Assembly (NCBI RefSeq): GCF_040639655.1
Contig: NZ_JBFAAI010000010.1
Location: forward strand, 62,001 to 126,000
Length of the DNA: 64,000 nt
Source of the DNA: Actinoplanes sp040639655
GTDB lineage: Bacteria; Actinomycetota; Actinomycetes; Mycobacteriales; Micromonosporaceae
Reading direction: 5' to 3'
Part shown: positions 55,275 to 63,563 of the stretch, in pieces
Layout of the letters: each line of letters starts with the position of its first letter
Position numbering within the stretch: position 1 is the stretch's first letter
Notes under the pieces: model-generated
Seen by the model: the letters and a program-made list of their open reading frames with translations, nothing else
The model's database searches: none
Told to the model about the DNA's origin: nothing
Position numbers and translations under genes: made by a program

Positions 55275-57332
55275 GTGACCGCGCAACCAGAGACCTTGTA
55301 CGGGGCTGACGACCTCACGCACCTCGAAGGGCTTGACGCTGTCCGAAAACGCCCGGGTATGTACATCGGGTCCACGGACAGCCGAGGGATCAACCACCTC
55401 GCCAACGAGATCATCGACAACTGCACCGACGAGGGCGTCGGCGGCCATGCCACCCGGATCGCCATCACGCTGCACAGCGACGGCTCCGTCCAGGTCGACG
55501 ACGACGGCCGGGGCATCCCGACCGACGTGCACGCCAAGTCCGGCATCAGCGGTGTCGAACTCGTGCTGACCCGCCTGCACGCGGGCGGCAAGTTCGGCGG
55601 TTCCGGCTACAAGACCTCCGGCGGCCTGCACGGTGTCGGCGCCTCGGCGGTCAACGCCCTGTCCCTGCGCTTCGACGTCACCGTGAAGCGTGACGGCAAG
55701 GTGCACGAGATCTCGTTCCAGCGCGGCGTGCCCGGGGTCTTCGACGGCCCCGGCCCGGACGCGCCGTTCACCGCCCAGCCCGGCCTGCGGGTGGCACGGC
55801 GGATGAAGCGCGGCGAGCCGACCGGTACCTCGATCAGGTACTGGTACGACGCCCGCTACTTCGAGACCGGTGCCCGGCTCGACGTCGACGCCGTCCGTAC
55901 CAAGCTGCGCAACACCGCGTTCCTGGTTCCCGGCGTGCAGTATTCGCTCTTCGACGCGACCGCCGAGGAGCCGGCCACCGAGTCGTTCCACTATCCCAAC
56001 GGCCTCACCGACATGGTCGAGTTCCTCACCCCGGCCTCGGACAAGCCGGTCTCCGGCATCCTGATGGTCACCGGCGAGGGGACCTACAAGGAGAACGCCG
56101 CCGACGCCAACGGTGTCATGCAGTCCAACGTCGTCCGGACCGCACAGATCGAGGTCGCGTTCCGCTGGGGCACCGGCTACGAGCGGACCGTCGAATGCTT
56201 CAGCAACACCATCCGCAACGTGCACGGCGGCACCCACCGCAAGGGCTTCGAGCGAGCCCTGGTGCGCGCCCTGACCGAGGCCATCCGCAACGCCCGCGGA
56301 CTGCTCAAGCCCAAGGAGGAGCCGCCCGTCCTGGACGACTTCCTGGAGGGCATGACCGCGGTCATCCACGTCCGCGTGCCGGAGCCCCAGTTCACTTCGC
56401 AGACCAAGGACGAGCTGTCCACGGCCGGTGTGGCGCGGGTGATGCAGGGCCTCGTCGAGACGTACCTGAAGGAGTGGATCGACGGCCGCCGCACCAAGAC
56501 GGAGGCCCGCACCGTCCTGCAGAAGGTGGTGGACGCGGCCCGTGTCCGGCTCACCCAGAAACAGCAGAAGGACGCCGCCCGCCGCAAGACCGCCCTCGAG
56601 GGCGCGTCGATGCCGGCCAAGCTGGTCGACTGCCGTGCCATCGGCATCGACCGCTCCGAGCTGTTCATCGTCGAGGGTGACTCCGCGCTCGGCACCGCCC
56701 GGATGGCCCGTTCCTCGGAGTACCAGGCCCTCCTGCCGATCCGCGGCAAGATCCTGAACGTGCAGAAAGCGAGCCTGCAGCAGGTCCTCGACAACGCCGA
56801 GTGCTCGGCGATCGTCCAGGTCCTCGGCGCCGGCTCGGGCCGCACCTTCGACATCGGCTCGATGCGCTACGGCCGCGTCATGATCATGGCGGACGCCGAC
56901 GTCGACGGCTCGCACATCCGGACCCTGCTGATCACGCTCTTCGCCAAGTACATGCGGCCCGTCATCGAGAACGGCCGGCTCTTCGCCGCGATGCCACCGC
57001 TGCACAAGGTGGTCACCAAGGGCCGCAACGCGGAGACCCTCTACACCTACACCCAGCAGGAGATGGAGAGCACCGTCTCCCGCATCGAGCGCTCCGGCCG
57101 GCAGGTGCAGAAACCGGTGCCCCGGTTCAAGGGCCTCGGTGAGATGGACGCCGACGAGTTGTGGGACACCACGATGAACCCGGCTGAACGGACCGTCCGG
57201 CGGATCACCATCGAGGACGCCGAAAAAGCCGAAGCCACCCTCGAACTGCTGATGGGTGAACGGGTCGAGCCCCGGAAGAACTGGTTGATCGAGGCCGCGG
57301 GCCGGATCGACCAAGAGACGATCGACGCCTGA
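55275..57332 (+). CDS. parE: Type IIA DNA topoisomerase, subunit B (ParE-type)
   Basis: Protein of 685 residues. GHKL ATPase motifs: EIIDNCTDEG, VDDDGRGIPTDVH, GGLHGVGASAVNAL. The TOPRIM domain carries ELFIVEGDSALGTARMARSS, LLPIRGKILNVQKA and MADADVDGSHIRTLL; EGDSALG instead of the gyrase EGDSAGG is typical of actinobacterial ParE-like subunits. GTG 55275 is preferred (GGGAG upstream), an ATG at 55251 lacks a ribosome-binding site. With the downstream A subunit it forms a tetramer that relaxes and decatenates DNA using ATP. It could be a second gyrase-like pair; the ParE naming follows the sequence style and the lack of a gyrB-recF context. Confidence 0.92.
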   Translation: MTAQPETLYGADDLTHLEGLDAVRKRPGMYIGSTDSRGINHLANEIIDNCTDEGVGGHATRIAITLHSDGSVQVDDDGRGIPTDVHAKSGISGVELVLTRLHAGGKFGGSGYKTSGGLHGVGASAVNALSLRFDVTVKRDGKVHEISFQRGVPGVFDGPGPDAPFTAQPGLRVARRMKRGEPTGTSIRYWYDARYFETGARLDVDAVRTKLRNTAFLVPGVQYSLFDATAEEPATESFHYPNGLTDMVEFLTPASDKPVSGILMVTGEGTYKENAADANGVMQSNVVRTAQIEVAFRWGTGYERTVECFSNTIRNVHGGTHRKGFERALVRALTEAIRNARGLLKPKEEPPVLDDFLEGMTAVIHVRVPEPQFTSQTKDELSTAGVARVMQGLVETYLKEWIDGRRTKTEARTVLQKVVDAARVRLTQKQQKDAARRKTALEGASMPAKLVDCRAIGIDRSELFIVEGDSALGTARMARSSEYQALLPIRGKILNVQKASLQQVLDNAECSAIVQVLGAGSGRTFDIGSMRYGRVMIMADADVDGSHIRTLLITLFAKYMRPVIENGRLFAAMPPLHKVVTKGRNAETLYTYTQQEMESTVSRIERSGRQVQKPVPRFKGLGEMDADELWDTTMNPAERTVRRITIEDAEKAEATLELLMGERVEPRKNWLIEAAGRIDQETIDA

Positions 57333-57346
57333 GAGGGCCGCTACCA

Positions 57347-59866
57347 ATGGCACGCCGTAAATCCGACAAGCGCGTCGACCTTTCCGCGTTCGACCAGGCC
57401 GGTGCCCGGGTCATCGACAACCCGCTCATCACCGAGGTCGAAGACTCCTACCTGGAGTACGCCTACTCCGTCATCCATTCGCGCGCCCTGCCCGACGCCC
57501 GCGACGGCCTCAAGCCGGTACACCGGCGGATCCTCTGGTCGATGTCCGAACAGGGACAACGACCCGACCGGCCGTACGTGAAGTCGGCCCGCGTCGTCGG
57601 CGACGTGATGGGTAAGTACCACCCGCACGGCGACGTGGCGATCTACGACGCCCTGGTCCGGCTCGCTCAGGACTTCTCGCTCAACACCCCGCTGATCGAC
57701 GGGCACGGCAACTTCGGCTCGCCCGACGACGGCCCGGCCGCCGCGCGGTACACCGAGGCGCGCATGTCCCGCGAGGCGATGCTGCTCGTCGGCGAGCTCG
57801 GCGAGGGCACAGTCGACTTCAAGCCCACCTACGACGGCTCCGAGCAGGAGCCCAAGGTGCTGCCCGCGGCCTTCCCGAACCTGCTGGTCAACGGCACGTC
57901 CGGCATCGCCGTGGGCATGGCGACCAACATGATCCCGCACAATCTCGGCGAGGTCGTGGCCGCCGCCCGGCACCTGATCAAGAAACCGGGGGCGAGCCTC
58001 GACGAGATCATGCGCTTCGTTCCCGGCCCCGACCTGCCGACCGGTGGCCAGCTCCTCGGCCTCGACGAGGTGCGCCGGGCGTACGAGACCGGCCGCGGTG
58101 TCGTCCGTATCCGGGCCCGTGCCGAGACCGGCCTGCTCGAGGGCGGCCGCGGACGGCAGGCGATCACGGTGACCGAGCTGCCCTACGGCGTCGGCACCGA
58201 GAAGATCATCGAGGCGATCACCGACGAGGTGAAGGGCAAGGTGATCACCTCCGGCCCGCGGCGTGGCCAGCGCCAGGCCGCCCGCCTCACCGGCATCGCC
58301 GACGTCAAGGACCTCACCGACCGCGAGCACGGCACCCGCCTCGTCATCGAGTGCAAGATCGGCGTCAACCCGCAGGCGCTGCTCGCCGACCTCTACCGGC
58401 TCACCCCGCTGGAGAGCTCGTTCGGCATCAACAACCTGGTACTCGTCGACGGCCAGCCGCGCACCCTCGGGCTCAAGGCACTGCTCGAGGTGTTCGTCCA
58501 GCACCGCTACGACGTGGTCACGCGCCGGACGCTCTACCGCCGCACCAAGCGCGAGGACCGCCTGCACCTCGTCGACGGCCTGCTCATCGCCCTCATCGAC
58601 ATCGACCGGGTGGTCGCGCTGATCCGCGCCAGCGACGACGCGGCCGCTGCCAAGACCGGCCTGATGAGCGAGTTCGGGCTCTCCGACATCCAGGCCACCT
58701 ACATCCTCGACACCCCGCTGCGGCGGCTCACCCGGTTCGACCGGATCGAGCTGGAAGCCGAACAGGACCGGCTGCGCAACGAGATCGCCGAGCTCAGCCG
58801 CATCCTCGACGACGAGACCGTACTCAAGAAGGTCGTCTCCGACGAACTCGCCGCCGTCGCCAAGGAATTCGGCACGGCCCGGCGGACCACCCTCATCGAC
58901 GGTGACCTGAAAGAGGTTCTCGCGGCGTCGGTCCCGGCCGGTCCGCTCGAGGTCGCCGACGACCCCTGCCAGGTCATTCTCTCCGCCACCGGCCTGATCG
59001 CCCGGACCGCGGCCGAGAGCGAGGAGTCCACCGAGGCCCGCAGCCGCAGCGGCCGGGTCAAACACGACGCCGTCCGCGCGATCATCCACTCCACCGCCCG
59101 CGGCCGCATCCTGCTCGTCACCAACCGCGGCCGGGCGTTCAAGACCGACGTCCTCACCCTGCCGGTCCTGCCCGAGCAGTCCGGCACCGTCTCGCTGCGC
59201 GGCGGCATGTCCGCCTCCGAACTGGTGCCACTGCACAAGGGCGAGAAGGTCATCGGCATGGCGCCGCTCACCGCCGGCGAATCGCCCGGCATCGCGATGG
59301 GCACCAAGTTCGGCATCGTCAAGGTCTGCGCCCCGGAGTGGCCGGTCCGCTCCGACGAGTTCGAGGTGATCACCCTCAAGGAGGGCGACGAGGTCCTCGA
59401 GGCGACCTGGCTCACCGACGGCGCCGAATCGCTCGTGTTCATCACGTCCGACGCCAACCTGCTCCGCTTCCCGGCCCGGCTCGTACGGCCACAGGGCCTC
59501 AAGGGCGGTGGCATGGCCGGCATCAACCTGGCTCCCGACGCCGAGGTGATCTCCTTCAACGCGGTCGTCACCTCCGACACCGCACACGGCGAGCCGATGG
59601 TCGTCACCTCCACCGGCACGCAGGTCAAGATGTCACCGTTCGTTTCCTACCCGGCGAAGGGCAGAGCCACCGGCGGTGTCCGGGTCCAGCGCTTCCTCAG
59701 GGGAGAGACACGCCTCACCGTCGCCTGGGTCGGCCCACGCCCGGTCGGCGCCTCCACCACCGGTGAGCCGGTCGAACTCCCCGAACCCGACGCGCGCCGC
59801 GACGGGTCCGGCAACCCGGTCCTGATGGGCCCGCAGCTCATCGGCCACCTGATCGAACGGGACTGA
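57347..59866 (+). CDS. parC: Type IIA DNA topoisomerase, subunit A (ParC-type)
   Basis: Protein of 839 residues, 14 bases after the B subunit. The winged-helix/tower part has the catalytic Tyr in AARYTEARMS, preceded by the quinolone-region stretch GKYHPHGDVAIYDALVRLAQ. A coiled segment (LDTPLRRLTRFDRIELEAEQ) closes the gate domain, and the C-terminal part is a beta-pinwheel (GRILLVTNRGRAFKTDVLTL, GTKFGIVKVCAPEWPVRSDE). The gyrase-specific GyrA box QRRGGKG is not seen, which supports a topoisomerase IV role, chiefly decatenation of sister chromosomes. A strong terminator follows. Confidence 0.93.
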   Translation: MARRKSDKRVDLSAFDQAGARVIDNPLITEVEDSYLEYAYSVIHSRALPDARDGLKPVHRRILWSMSEQGQRPDRPYVKSARVVGDVMGKYHPHGDVAIYDALVRLAQDFSLNTPLIDGHGNFGSPDDGPAAARYTEARMSREAMLLVGELGEGTVDFKPTYDGSEQEPKVLPAAFPNLLVNGTSGIAVGMATNMIPHNLGEVVAAARHLIKKPGASLDEIMRFVPGPDLPTGGQLLGLDEVRRAYETGRGVVRIRARAETGLLEGGRGRQAITVTELPYGVGTEKIIEAITDEVKGKVITSGPRRGQRQAARLTGIADVKDLTDREHGTRLVIECKIGVNPQALLADLYRLTPLESSFGINNLVLVDGQPRTLGLKALLEVFVQHRYDVVTRRTLYRRTKREDRLHLVDGLLIALIDIDRVVALIRASDDAAAAKTGLMSEFGLSDIQATYILDTPLRRLTRFDRIELEAEQDRLRNEIAELSRILDDETVLKKVVSDELAAVAKEFGTARRTTLIDGDLKEVLAASVPAGPLEVADDPCQVILSATGLIARTAAESEESTEARSRSGRVKHDAVRAIIHSTARGRILLVTNRGRAFKTDVLTLPVLPEQSGTVSLRGGMSASELVPLHKGEKVIGMAPLTAGESPGIAMGTKFGIVKVCAPEWPVRSDEFEVITLKEGDEVLEATWLTDGAESLVFITSDANLLRFPARLVRPQGLKGGGMAGINLAPDAEVISFNAVVTSDTAHGEPMVVTSTGTQVKMSPFVSYPAKGRATGGVRVQRFLRGETRLTVAWVGPRPVGASTTGEPVELPEPDARRDGSGNPVLMGPQLIGHLIERD

Positions 59867-59873
59867 CGCCGTA

Positions 59874-59914
59874 CGGAGGGGCGGGGATCGCATCGGGCGA
59901 TCCCCGCCCCTCCG
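59874..59914 (+). terminator. Strong terminator of the topoisomerase operon
   Basis: A perfect 17-bp stem, starting CGGAGGGGCGGGGATCG, with a seven-base loop, eight bases after the parC stop codon. Confidence 0.9.
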
Positions 59915-60103
59915 GCATTCCGTCACCGCTGCGATCGGCCCGGCCACCGGGGTTCTTTCTCAACCTTCGCCGGTACGGCCGGAGCCGCTCTCGGTTGCCG
60001 GTACGGCCGGAGCGCCGCTCTCAGCGAGCTAGGCGATTGCGGACCACGGCGCGACGCGCACCGCGCGAACCTCGCCGAACCGCCGCTCCTGATGCCCACT
60101 ACC

Positions 60104-60380
60104 GCGTGGTGATCGGTAGCGCGTTTTCCGGTCGTGGGTCGCCACCGAGCGGGCGCCGGCGCTTTTGCGTGGTGAGCTGTGGTCCGTAGCTGGTCGTGGG
60201 TCGCCACCGACCGGGTGTCAGCGCTCCTGCGTGGTGATCTGTGGTCTGTATGTGGTCGTAGGTTGGCACGGGGTGCGTGTCGGCGTTTCTACGTGGTGAT
60301 CTGCGGCGTGGGTAGGCCACGGAGTTGGTGTCAGCGCTTCTGCGTGGTGATCTGTGGCTCGGATCGGACGTAGGTCACAC
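60104..60380 (+). repeat. Array of five degenerate ~62-bp direct repeats
   Basis: Units start with GCGTGGTGATCTGTGG or close variants at 60104, 60167, 60229, 60291 and 60342 (steps 63, 62, 62, 51). Each continues with a GTCGTGGGT-type or CGTAGGT-type block and ends in GTCAGCGCTTCT or similar. The whole unit is conserved, not just a core, so it is a tandem repeat and not a CRISPR array. It lies between the topoisomerase operon and the MarR gene. Function unknown. Confidence 0.8.
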
Positions 60381-60395
60381 TCGGGTCTGGCCGGG

Positions 60396-60839
60396 TCACC
60401 AGATCGGGCGAATGCGGCCCGGAGTGGCCAGGTGGAGGAGCGCGGACCGTAGCGCGCCGGCCTCCGCCGGGCTGAGGGACGTTGCCAGCGGGCGGAGCAC
60501 CCGTGCGGCGGCCTCGTCGGCGGCTCGGGTGCAGGCCTGACCTTTTTCGGTCAGGAGCAGGAGACGTGCGCGGGCGTCGGTGGGGTGGGGCCGGCGCATC
60601 ACGTAGCCCTTGCGGATCAGTTCGTCGGCCATCTGACTGGCGGCCTGTTTGGTGATCTCGAGGTGTTCGGCGAGTTCGGTGACCGTCGCGCCGGTGCCGG
60701 AGAGCCGGACAAAAGCGAATCCGTGTGCAGGGCGGAGATCGGTGAAGCCGCTCGCGCGTACGCCGGAATCAATGCCGTCGACCAGCGCCCGCGCCGCGCT
60801 CAGCAGCAACACCGGGAGGTCCTGAAGATCGTCTCGCAC
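60396..60839 (-). CDS. MarR-family regulator
   Basis: Protein of 147 residues with a winged helix (TVTELAEHLEITKQAASQMA, DELIRKGYVMRRPHPTDARA, RLLLLTEKGQA). It starts at GTG 60839, with no strong ribosome-binding site. It is divergent from a cupin gene, and between them lie two identical 15-bp palindromes, so it most likely represses itself and the cupin gene. The effector is unknown. Confidence 0.9.
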   Translation of the reverse strand: MRDDLQDLPVLLLSAARALVDGIDSGVRASGFTDLRPAHGFAFVRLSGTGATVTELAEHLEITKQAASQMADELIRKGYVMRRPHPTDARARLLLLTEKGQACTRAADEAAARVLRPLATSLSPAEAGALRSALLHLATPGRIRPIW

Positions 60840-60860
60840 AGAAGACAGTTTGACATGTCG

Positions 60861-60896
60861 GTCAAGTAGCTTGACTATATGGTCAAGCTACTTGAC
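60861..60896. promoter_or_regulatory. Double MarR operator in the divergent promoter
   Basis: Two sites, GTCAAGTAGCTTGAC (60861-60875) and GTCAAGCTACTTGAC (60882-60896), each of form GTCAAG-N3-CTTGAC, are exact reverse complements of each other and 21 bp apart centre to centre, two turns of the helix. TTGACA at 60850-60855 could be the -35 box of the cupin promoter, placing both sites over the promoter and start region. Confidence 0.85.
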
Positions 60897-60912
60897 TACG
60901 TCAGGGGGAGAC

Positions 60913-61287
60913 ATGCCGATCTATCGACGTGCCGAGGCGGTCGCGCACCGGCTGCACGGAAGTGTGTTCCACGCCTACGCGTCACCGTCCACCGGAAGCC
61001 GGGAACTGTGCGCCTGGCGGATCGAGATCACCGGCGGCGTGACCGGTGTCCCGCACCGGGTGAGTCGCGACGAGGTGCTGATGATCTCGGCCGGTGAGCT
61101 CGCGGTAAGCATCGACGGTGTCGCCGGTCGCGTCGTGGCCGGGGACGTGCTGGTGGTGCCGGCCGGCACCGAGTTCCGGGCGGACAACGAAGGTCCGGCG
61201 ACCGTCGAGGCCTGGGTGACCACCAGCGCCGGCTTCGAGGCGACCCTGCCGGACGGTTCCACCATCACCCCACCCTGGGTGAGCTGA
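60913..61287 (+). CDS. Cupin-domain protein
   Basis: Protein of 124 residues. The two cupin motifs are present in reduced form: VPHRVSRDEVLMISAGELAV and VVAGDVLVVPAGTEFRADNE. Possible metal ligands are His in PHRVSRDE and Glu in DEVL, but the second-motif His is not seen. It may bind a small ligand or be a stand-alone sensor or isomerase. GGGGGAG precedes the ATG at 60913. Control by the divergent MarR protein is strongly suggested by the double operator. Confidence 0.85.
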   Translation: MPIYRRAEAVAHRLHGSVFHAYASPSTGSRELCAWRIEITGGVTGVPHRVSRDEVLMISAGELAVSIDGVAGRVVAGDVLVVPAGTEFRADNEGPATVEAWVTTSAGFEATLPDGSTITPPWVS

Positions 61288-61312
61288 ACCCTCAGCCCGC
61301 GCCGGCCGCGGC

Positions 61313-61373
61313 GGACGTCCGCGCCGGGCGCAGTGGACGTCCGCGCCGGGCCGCAGTGGACGTCCGCGCCGGG
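61313..61373 (+). repeat. Three short tandem repeats
   Basis: GGACGTCCGCGCCGGG occurs three times (61313, 61335, 61358) at spacings of 22 and 23 bases between the cupin and Nudix genes. Each copy includes the palindrome GGACGTCC. Possibly a slippage product or a multi-site operator. Confidence 0.7.
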
Positions 61374-61431
61374 ACCGGGTCGAGCGTCCGGGCGGAACAC
61401 CGGCCCGGCCGCGAAAGCGGTCGCGGGCTGA

Positions 61432-61893
61432 TCAGCCGGCGAAATAGTGGCTGGACCAGCCGGCAGGCAGGGCCTCCCGCCGCCACATGGCGAGCAGGAC
61501 GGCGCTCGCCGGGAAGAGCTGCCCCGGGAGACCGTCCAGCGGGTACCACTCCCAGCGGTCGAAGACGTGCGGTTCGAGTGCTGCCGGATCACCACCGGTG
61601 TGTTCGGCGGCCACGCCCGCGACGATGCCGCTCCCGGCCAGATCCACGGCGATACCGAAGACGCGTGAGCCGGTCACGATAAGGCCGGTCTCCTCCAAGG
61701 TTTCCCGTTCCGCGCCTTGCTCGAAGGATTCGGCCGCCTCCAGGTGGCCGCCCGGGAGGCACCAGGTCATCGATTCGCCCTGCTTGATCCGCCGACCGAG
61801 CAGAACGGCGTTGTCCGCACGGAGGACAAGCATGCCGACACCCACCACGGGCCGGTGGGAGGATGCGGCGGAGAGGCGGGACTCAGCGGACAT
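61432..61893 (-). CDS. Nudix hydrolase
   Basis: Protein of 153 residues. The Nudix box is intact: GGHLEAAESFEQGAERETLE followed by ETGLIV, with the two adjacent Glu residues that bind Mg2+. The strand VVGVGMLVLRADNAVLLGRR precedes it and FDRWEWYPLDGLPGQLFPAS follows, as in the cytidine/dNTP-diphosphatase style proteins. It would hydrolyse a nucleoside diphosphate linked to some moiety. The ATG at 61893 is the first sensible start. The DNA just upstream (61960-62060) is a run of GC-rich direct repeats with 30-base period, ending near the 3' end of the next gene. Confidence 0.88.
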   Translation of the reverse strand: MSAESRLSAASSHRPVVGVGMLVLRADNAVLLGRRIKQGESMTWCLPGGHLEAAESFEQGAERETLEETGLIVTGSRVFGIAVDLAGSGIVAGVAAEHTGGDPAALEPHVFDRWEWYPLDGLPGQLFPASAVLLAMWRREALPAGWSSHYFAG

Positions 61894-61995
61894 CCCGGCA
61901 TTGTGGATGATCCGCGCACACGACGGCGCGCCGGGACGCGGGGTCGCACCCCGGCCACCGCACCGCACTGCCGCGCCGCACCGCTCTGCCGCGCC

Positions 61996-62052
61996 GCATC
62001 GCCCGGCCGCCGGTAAGACGTGGCCGCATCGCCCGGCCGCCGGCAGGACGCG
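61996..62052. repeat. GC-rich direct repeat, period 30
   Basis: GCATCGCCCGGCCGCCGG occurs twice, 30 bases apart (61996 and 62026), each followed by a TAAGACG or CAGGACG type block. It lies between the Nudix and aldo/keto reductase genes. Confidence 0.5.
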
Positions 62053-62072
62053 CCGGCGGCCGGAAGGCACTC

Positions 62073-63041
62073 TCAGCGGCCGGCCGCAGCCGGAACCAGC
62101 CCCTCAACAGCGTCGAACTCGTCGGCCGCAAGTGGCCCCCGGGCCTCCGCCGCGACACATTCCGCCAGCTCATCCCGGTTCTTGACGCCGAGAACGACGG
62201 TGGCCACGCCGGGAACGCTGAGGGCGTACCGGTGGGCCAGCGACGCCGGCGTCTCGCCGAGTGACGCAGCGAGGGCTCGGAACGGCGCCGCGCGGGCGAA
62301 GTCGACGGCCGCCGGGTGGTCGGCGGGTACGGAGCGGTCCAGCGCACCGGTGAGCGAGCCGGCGGCGACCACCCGGATGGCGGTGACGGCGACGCCGGCC
62401 GAGGCGGCGGCGCGGACCAGTCCGGGGTTGTCGGGCTGGACGCTGTCGCCGTGGATCCAGAGGTCACCGTTCTGGTCGAGGGCGTTGACGACGATCTGGG
62501 CGGTGTCGGGGCGCGGAGTGTCCGCGAAGGCGCTGAGGATCGGTTCGGGGTCGCCGACGGCGGTGATGCCCCAGCCGCGGATGAGACCTTCCTTCTCGAG
62601 TTCGAGGAAGGTGGGGACGATCTCGTCGCGGTAGCCGGCCGGGTCCACGGTTCCGGGCAGCGCGGCACCGGTGCGGCGGAACTGGGTGTGCAGCAGGAGC
62701 ACGTCGAGGTGGTCGCGTTCCAGGCGGGTGAGGCTGTCGTGGAGGCTGCGGCGGATGCGGGCGGCGAAGTCGCGGCCGTCGTCGTCGGGCAGCTGTACCT
62801 TGCTGGTGATCATGACATCGGTCCGGATGCCCCGGAGCGCGTCGGCGGCCGCGTGCTCGGACTCGAATCCGGTGCCGTAACTGGGCGCCAGGTCGAGCAT
62901 GGTGATGCCGGCGTCGAGTGCGTCGTGGACGGTGGCGACCGCTTCCGCGCGGTCTGTCGTACCCCACACGCCGCCGATTCCTCCACCACCGAGAGTCAGC
63001 GAGCTGATGTTTCCGAGACGGCCGAACTCGCGTGTTTCCAT
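62073..63041 (-). CDS. Aldo/keto reductase
   Basis: Protein of 322 residues with the (beta/alpha)8 barrel. The catalytic tetrad is complete: Asp50 and Tyr55 in TMLDLAPSYGTGFE, Lys81 in MITSKVQL and His118 in DVLLLHTQF. The N-terminus METREFGRLGNISSLTLGGG is typical of the galactose-dehydrogenase/YdjG-like branch. It would reduce an aldehyde or ketone with NADPH, or oxidise a sugar. GGGGAGG precedes the ATG at 63041 by six bases. No operon partner is evident. Confidence 0.93.
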   Translation of the reverse strand: METREFGRLGNISSLTLGGGGIGGVWGTTDRAEAVATVHDALDAGITMLDLAPSYGTGFESEHAAADALRGIRTDVMITSKVQLPDDDGRDFAARIRRSLHDSLTRLERDHLDVLLLHTQFRRTGAALPGTVDPAGYRDEIVPTFLELEKEGLIRGWGITAVGDPEPILSAFADTPRPDTAQIVVNALDQNGDLWIHGDSVQPDNPGLVRAAASAGVAVTAIRVVAAGSLTGALDRSVPADHPAAVDFARAAPFRALAASLGETPASLAHRYALSVPGVATVVLGVKNRDELAECVAAEARGPLAADEFDAVEGLVPAAAGR

Positions 63042-63311
63042 GGTGTCCTCCCCGTTGATCCGGTCGATCCGGTCTCGACGGTAGAACCTGGAGCGCGCTC
63101 CAGATCAACAGCTGATCCGTCACGTGAACAGTCCGTGCTTCCCCGCGCTTCAACAGGGAAGGGGAGCAGTGGACGTCGTGGCGCAGTGGGTGACTACCGG
63201 GCGAGTACCGGCGGGACACCCCTGCACCTGGCGGTGGGCCCGGCCGATCCGGAGCTGTTCTTCGGCGAGCCCACCCGGCACATCGACGAGCGGAATTTCC
63301 TGCGGCAGGCC

Positions 63312-63512
63312 TTACTTGCTGGGCTCCGGCACATCGCAGGTGATCTTCGGGTTGACGCCCATCCAGTTCAGCGGTCCGGCCACGGTCGTGACGATGACCG
63401 TGCCGGCCTCCGCGCAGCTGGCGTCCTCGCTGTCGGAGAAGTAACCACGCTCGTATGCGGCGATGACGCCGAGCACGAGCCAGATGACGATGATGACGGC
63501 ACCGATACGCAT
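63312..63512 (-). CDS. Small one-pass membrane protein
   Basis: Protein of 66 residues. One N-terminal membrane segment (RIGAVIIVIWLVLGVIAAYE) is followed by a periplasmic part with two cysteines (DASCAEAGTVIVTTVAGPLN and KITCDVPEPSK). Near-identical layouts occur in mycobacteria and other actinobacteria as conserved small proteins without known function. GGAGG lies six bases before the ATG at 63512. The gene follows the partial methyltransferase on the same strand. Confidence 0.8.
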   Translation of the reverse strand: MRIGAVIIVIWLVLGVIAAYERGYFSDSEDASCAEAGTVIVTTVAGPLNWMGVNPKITCDVPEPSK

Positions 63513-63563
63513 GAGAGCCTCCAAGCCGGGGATGAGCGGCTCATACCCCGGCGGAGGCGATCA

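Larger units (their letters stand above)
59867..60395. other. Non-coding region with terminator and repeat arrays downstream of parC
   Basis: A 529-base gap. It contains the 17-bp terminator stem (59874-59914), two copies of GCCGGTACGGCCGGAGC (59969 and 59997, 28 bases apart), and an array of degenerate ~62-bp direct repeats from 60104 to about 60380. The periods are not multiples of three and no frame is conserved between units, so I regard the region as non-coding. Confidence 0.8.

Noticed and set aside
57341..59587. Long minus-strand open frame opposite parC
   Set aside because: Antisense shadow of a gene with an obvious catalytic Tyr; no domain recognisable.
60104..60380. CRISPR array
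   Set aside because: The parts between the core repeats are also conserved, units are degenerate, and no cas genes are in the window.
63190..63345. Possible ankyrin-like remnant (GGTPLHLAVGPADPELFF)
   Set aside because: A short open frame in the 63042-63311 gap without start or homologous continuation; too little to call a pseudogene.
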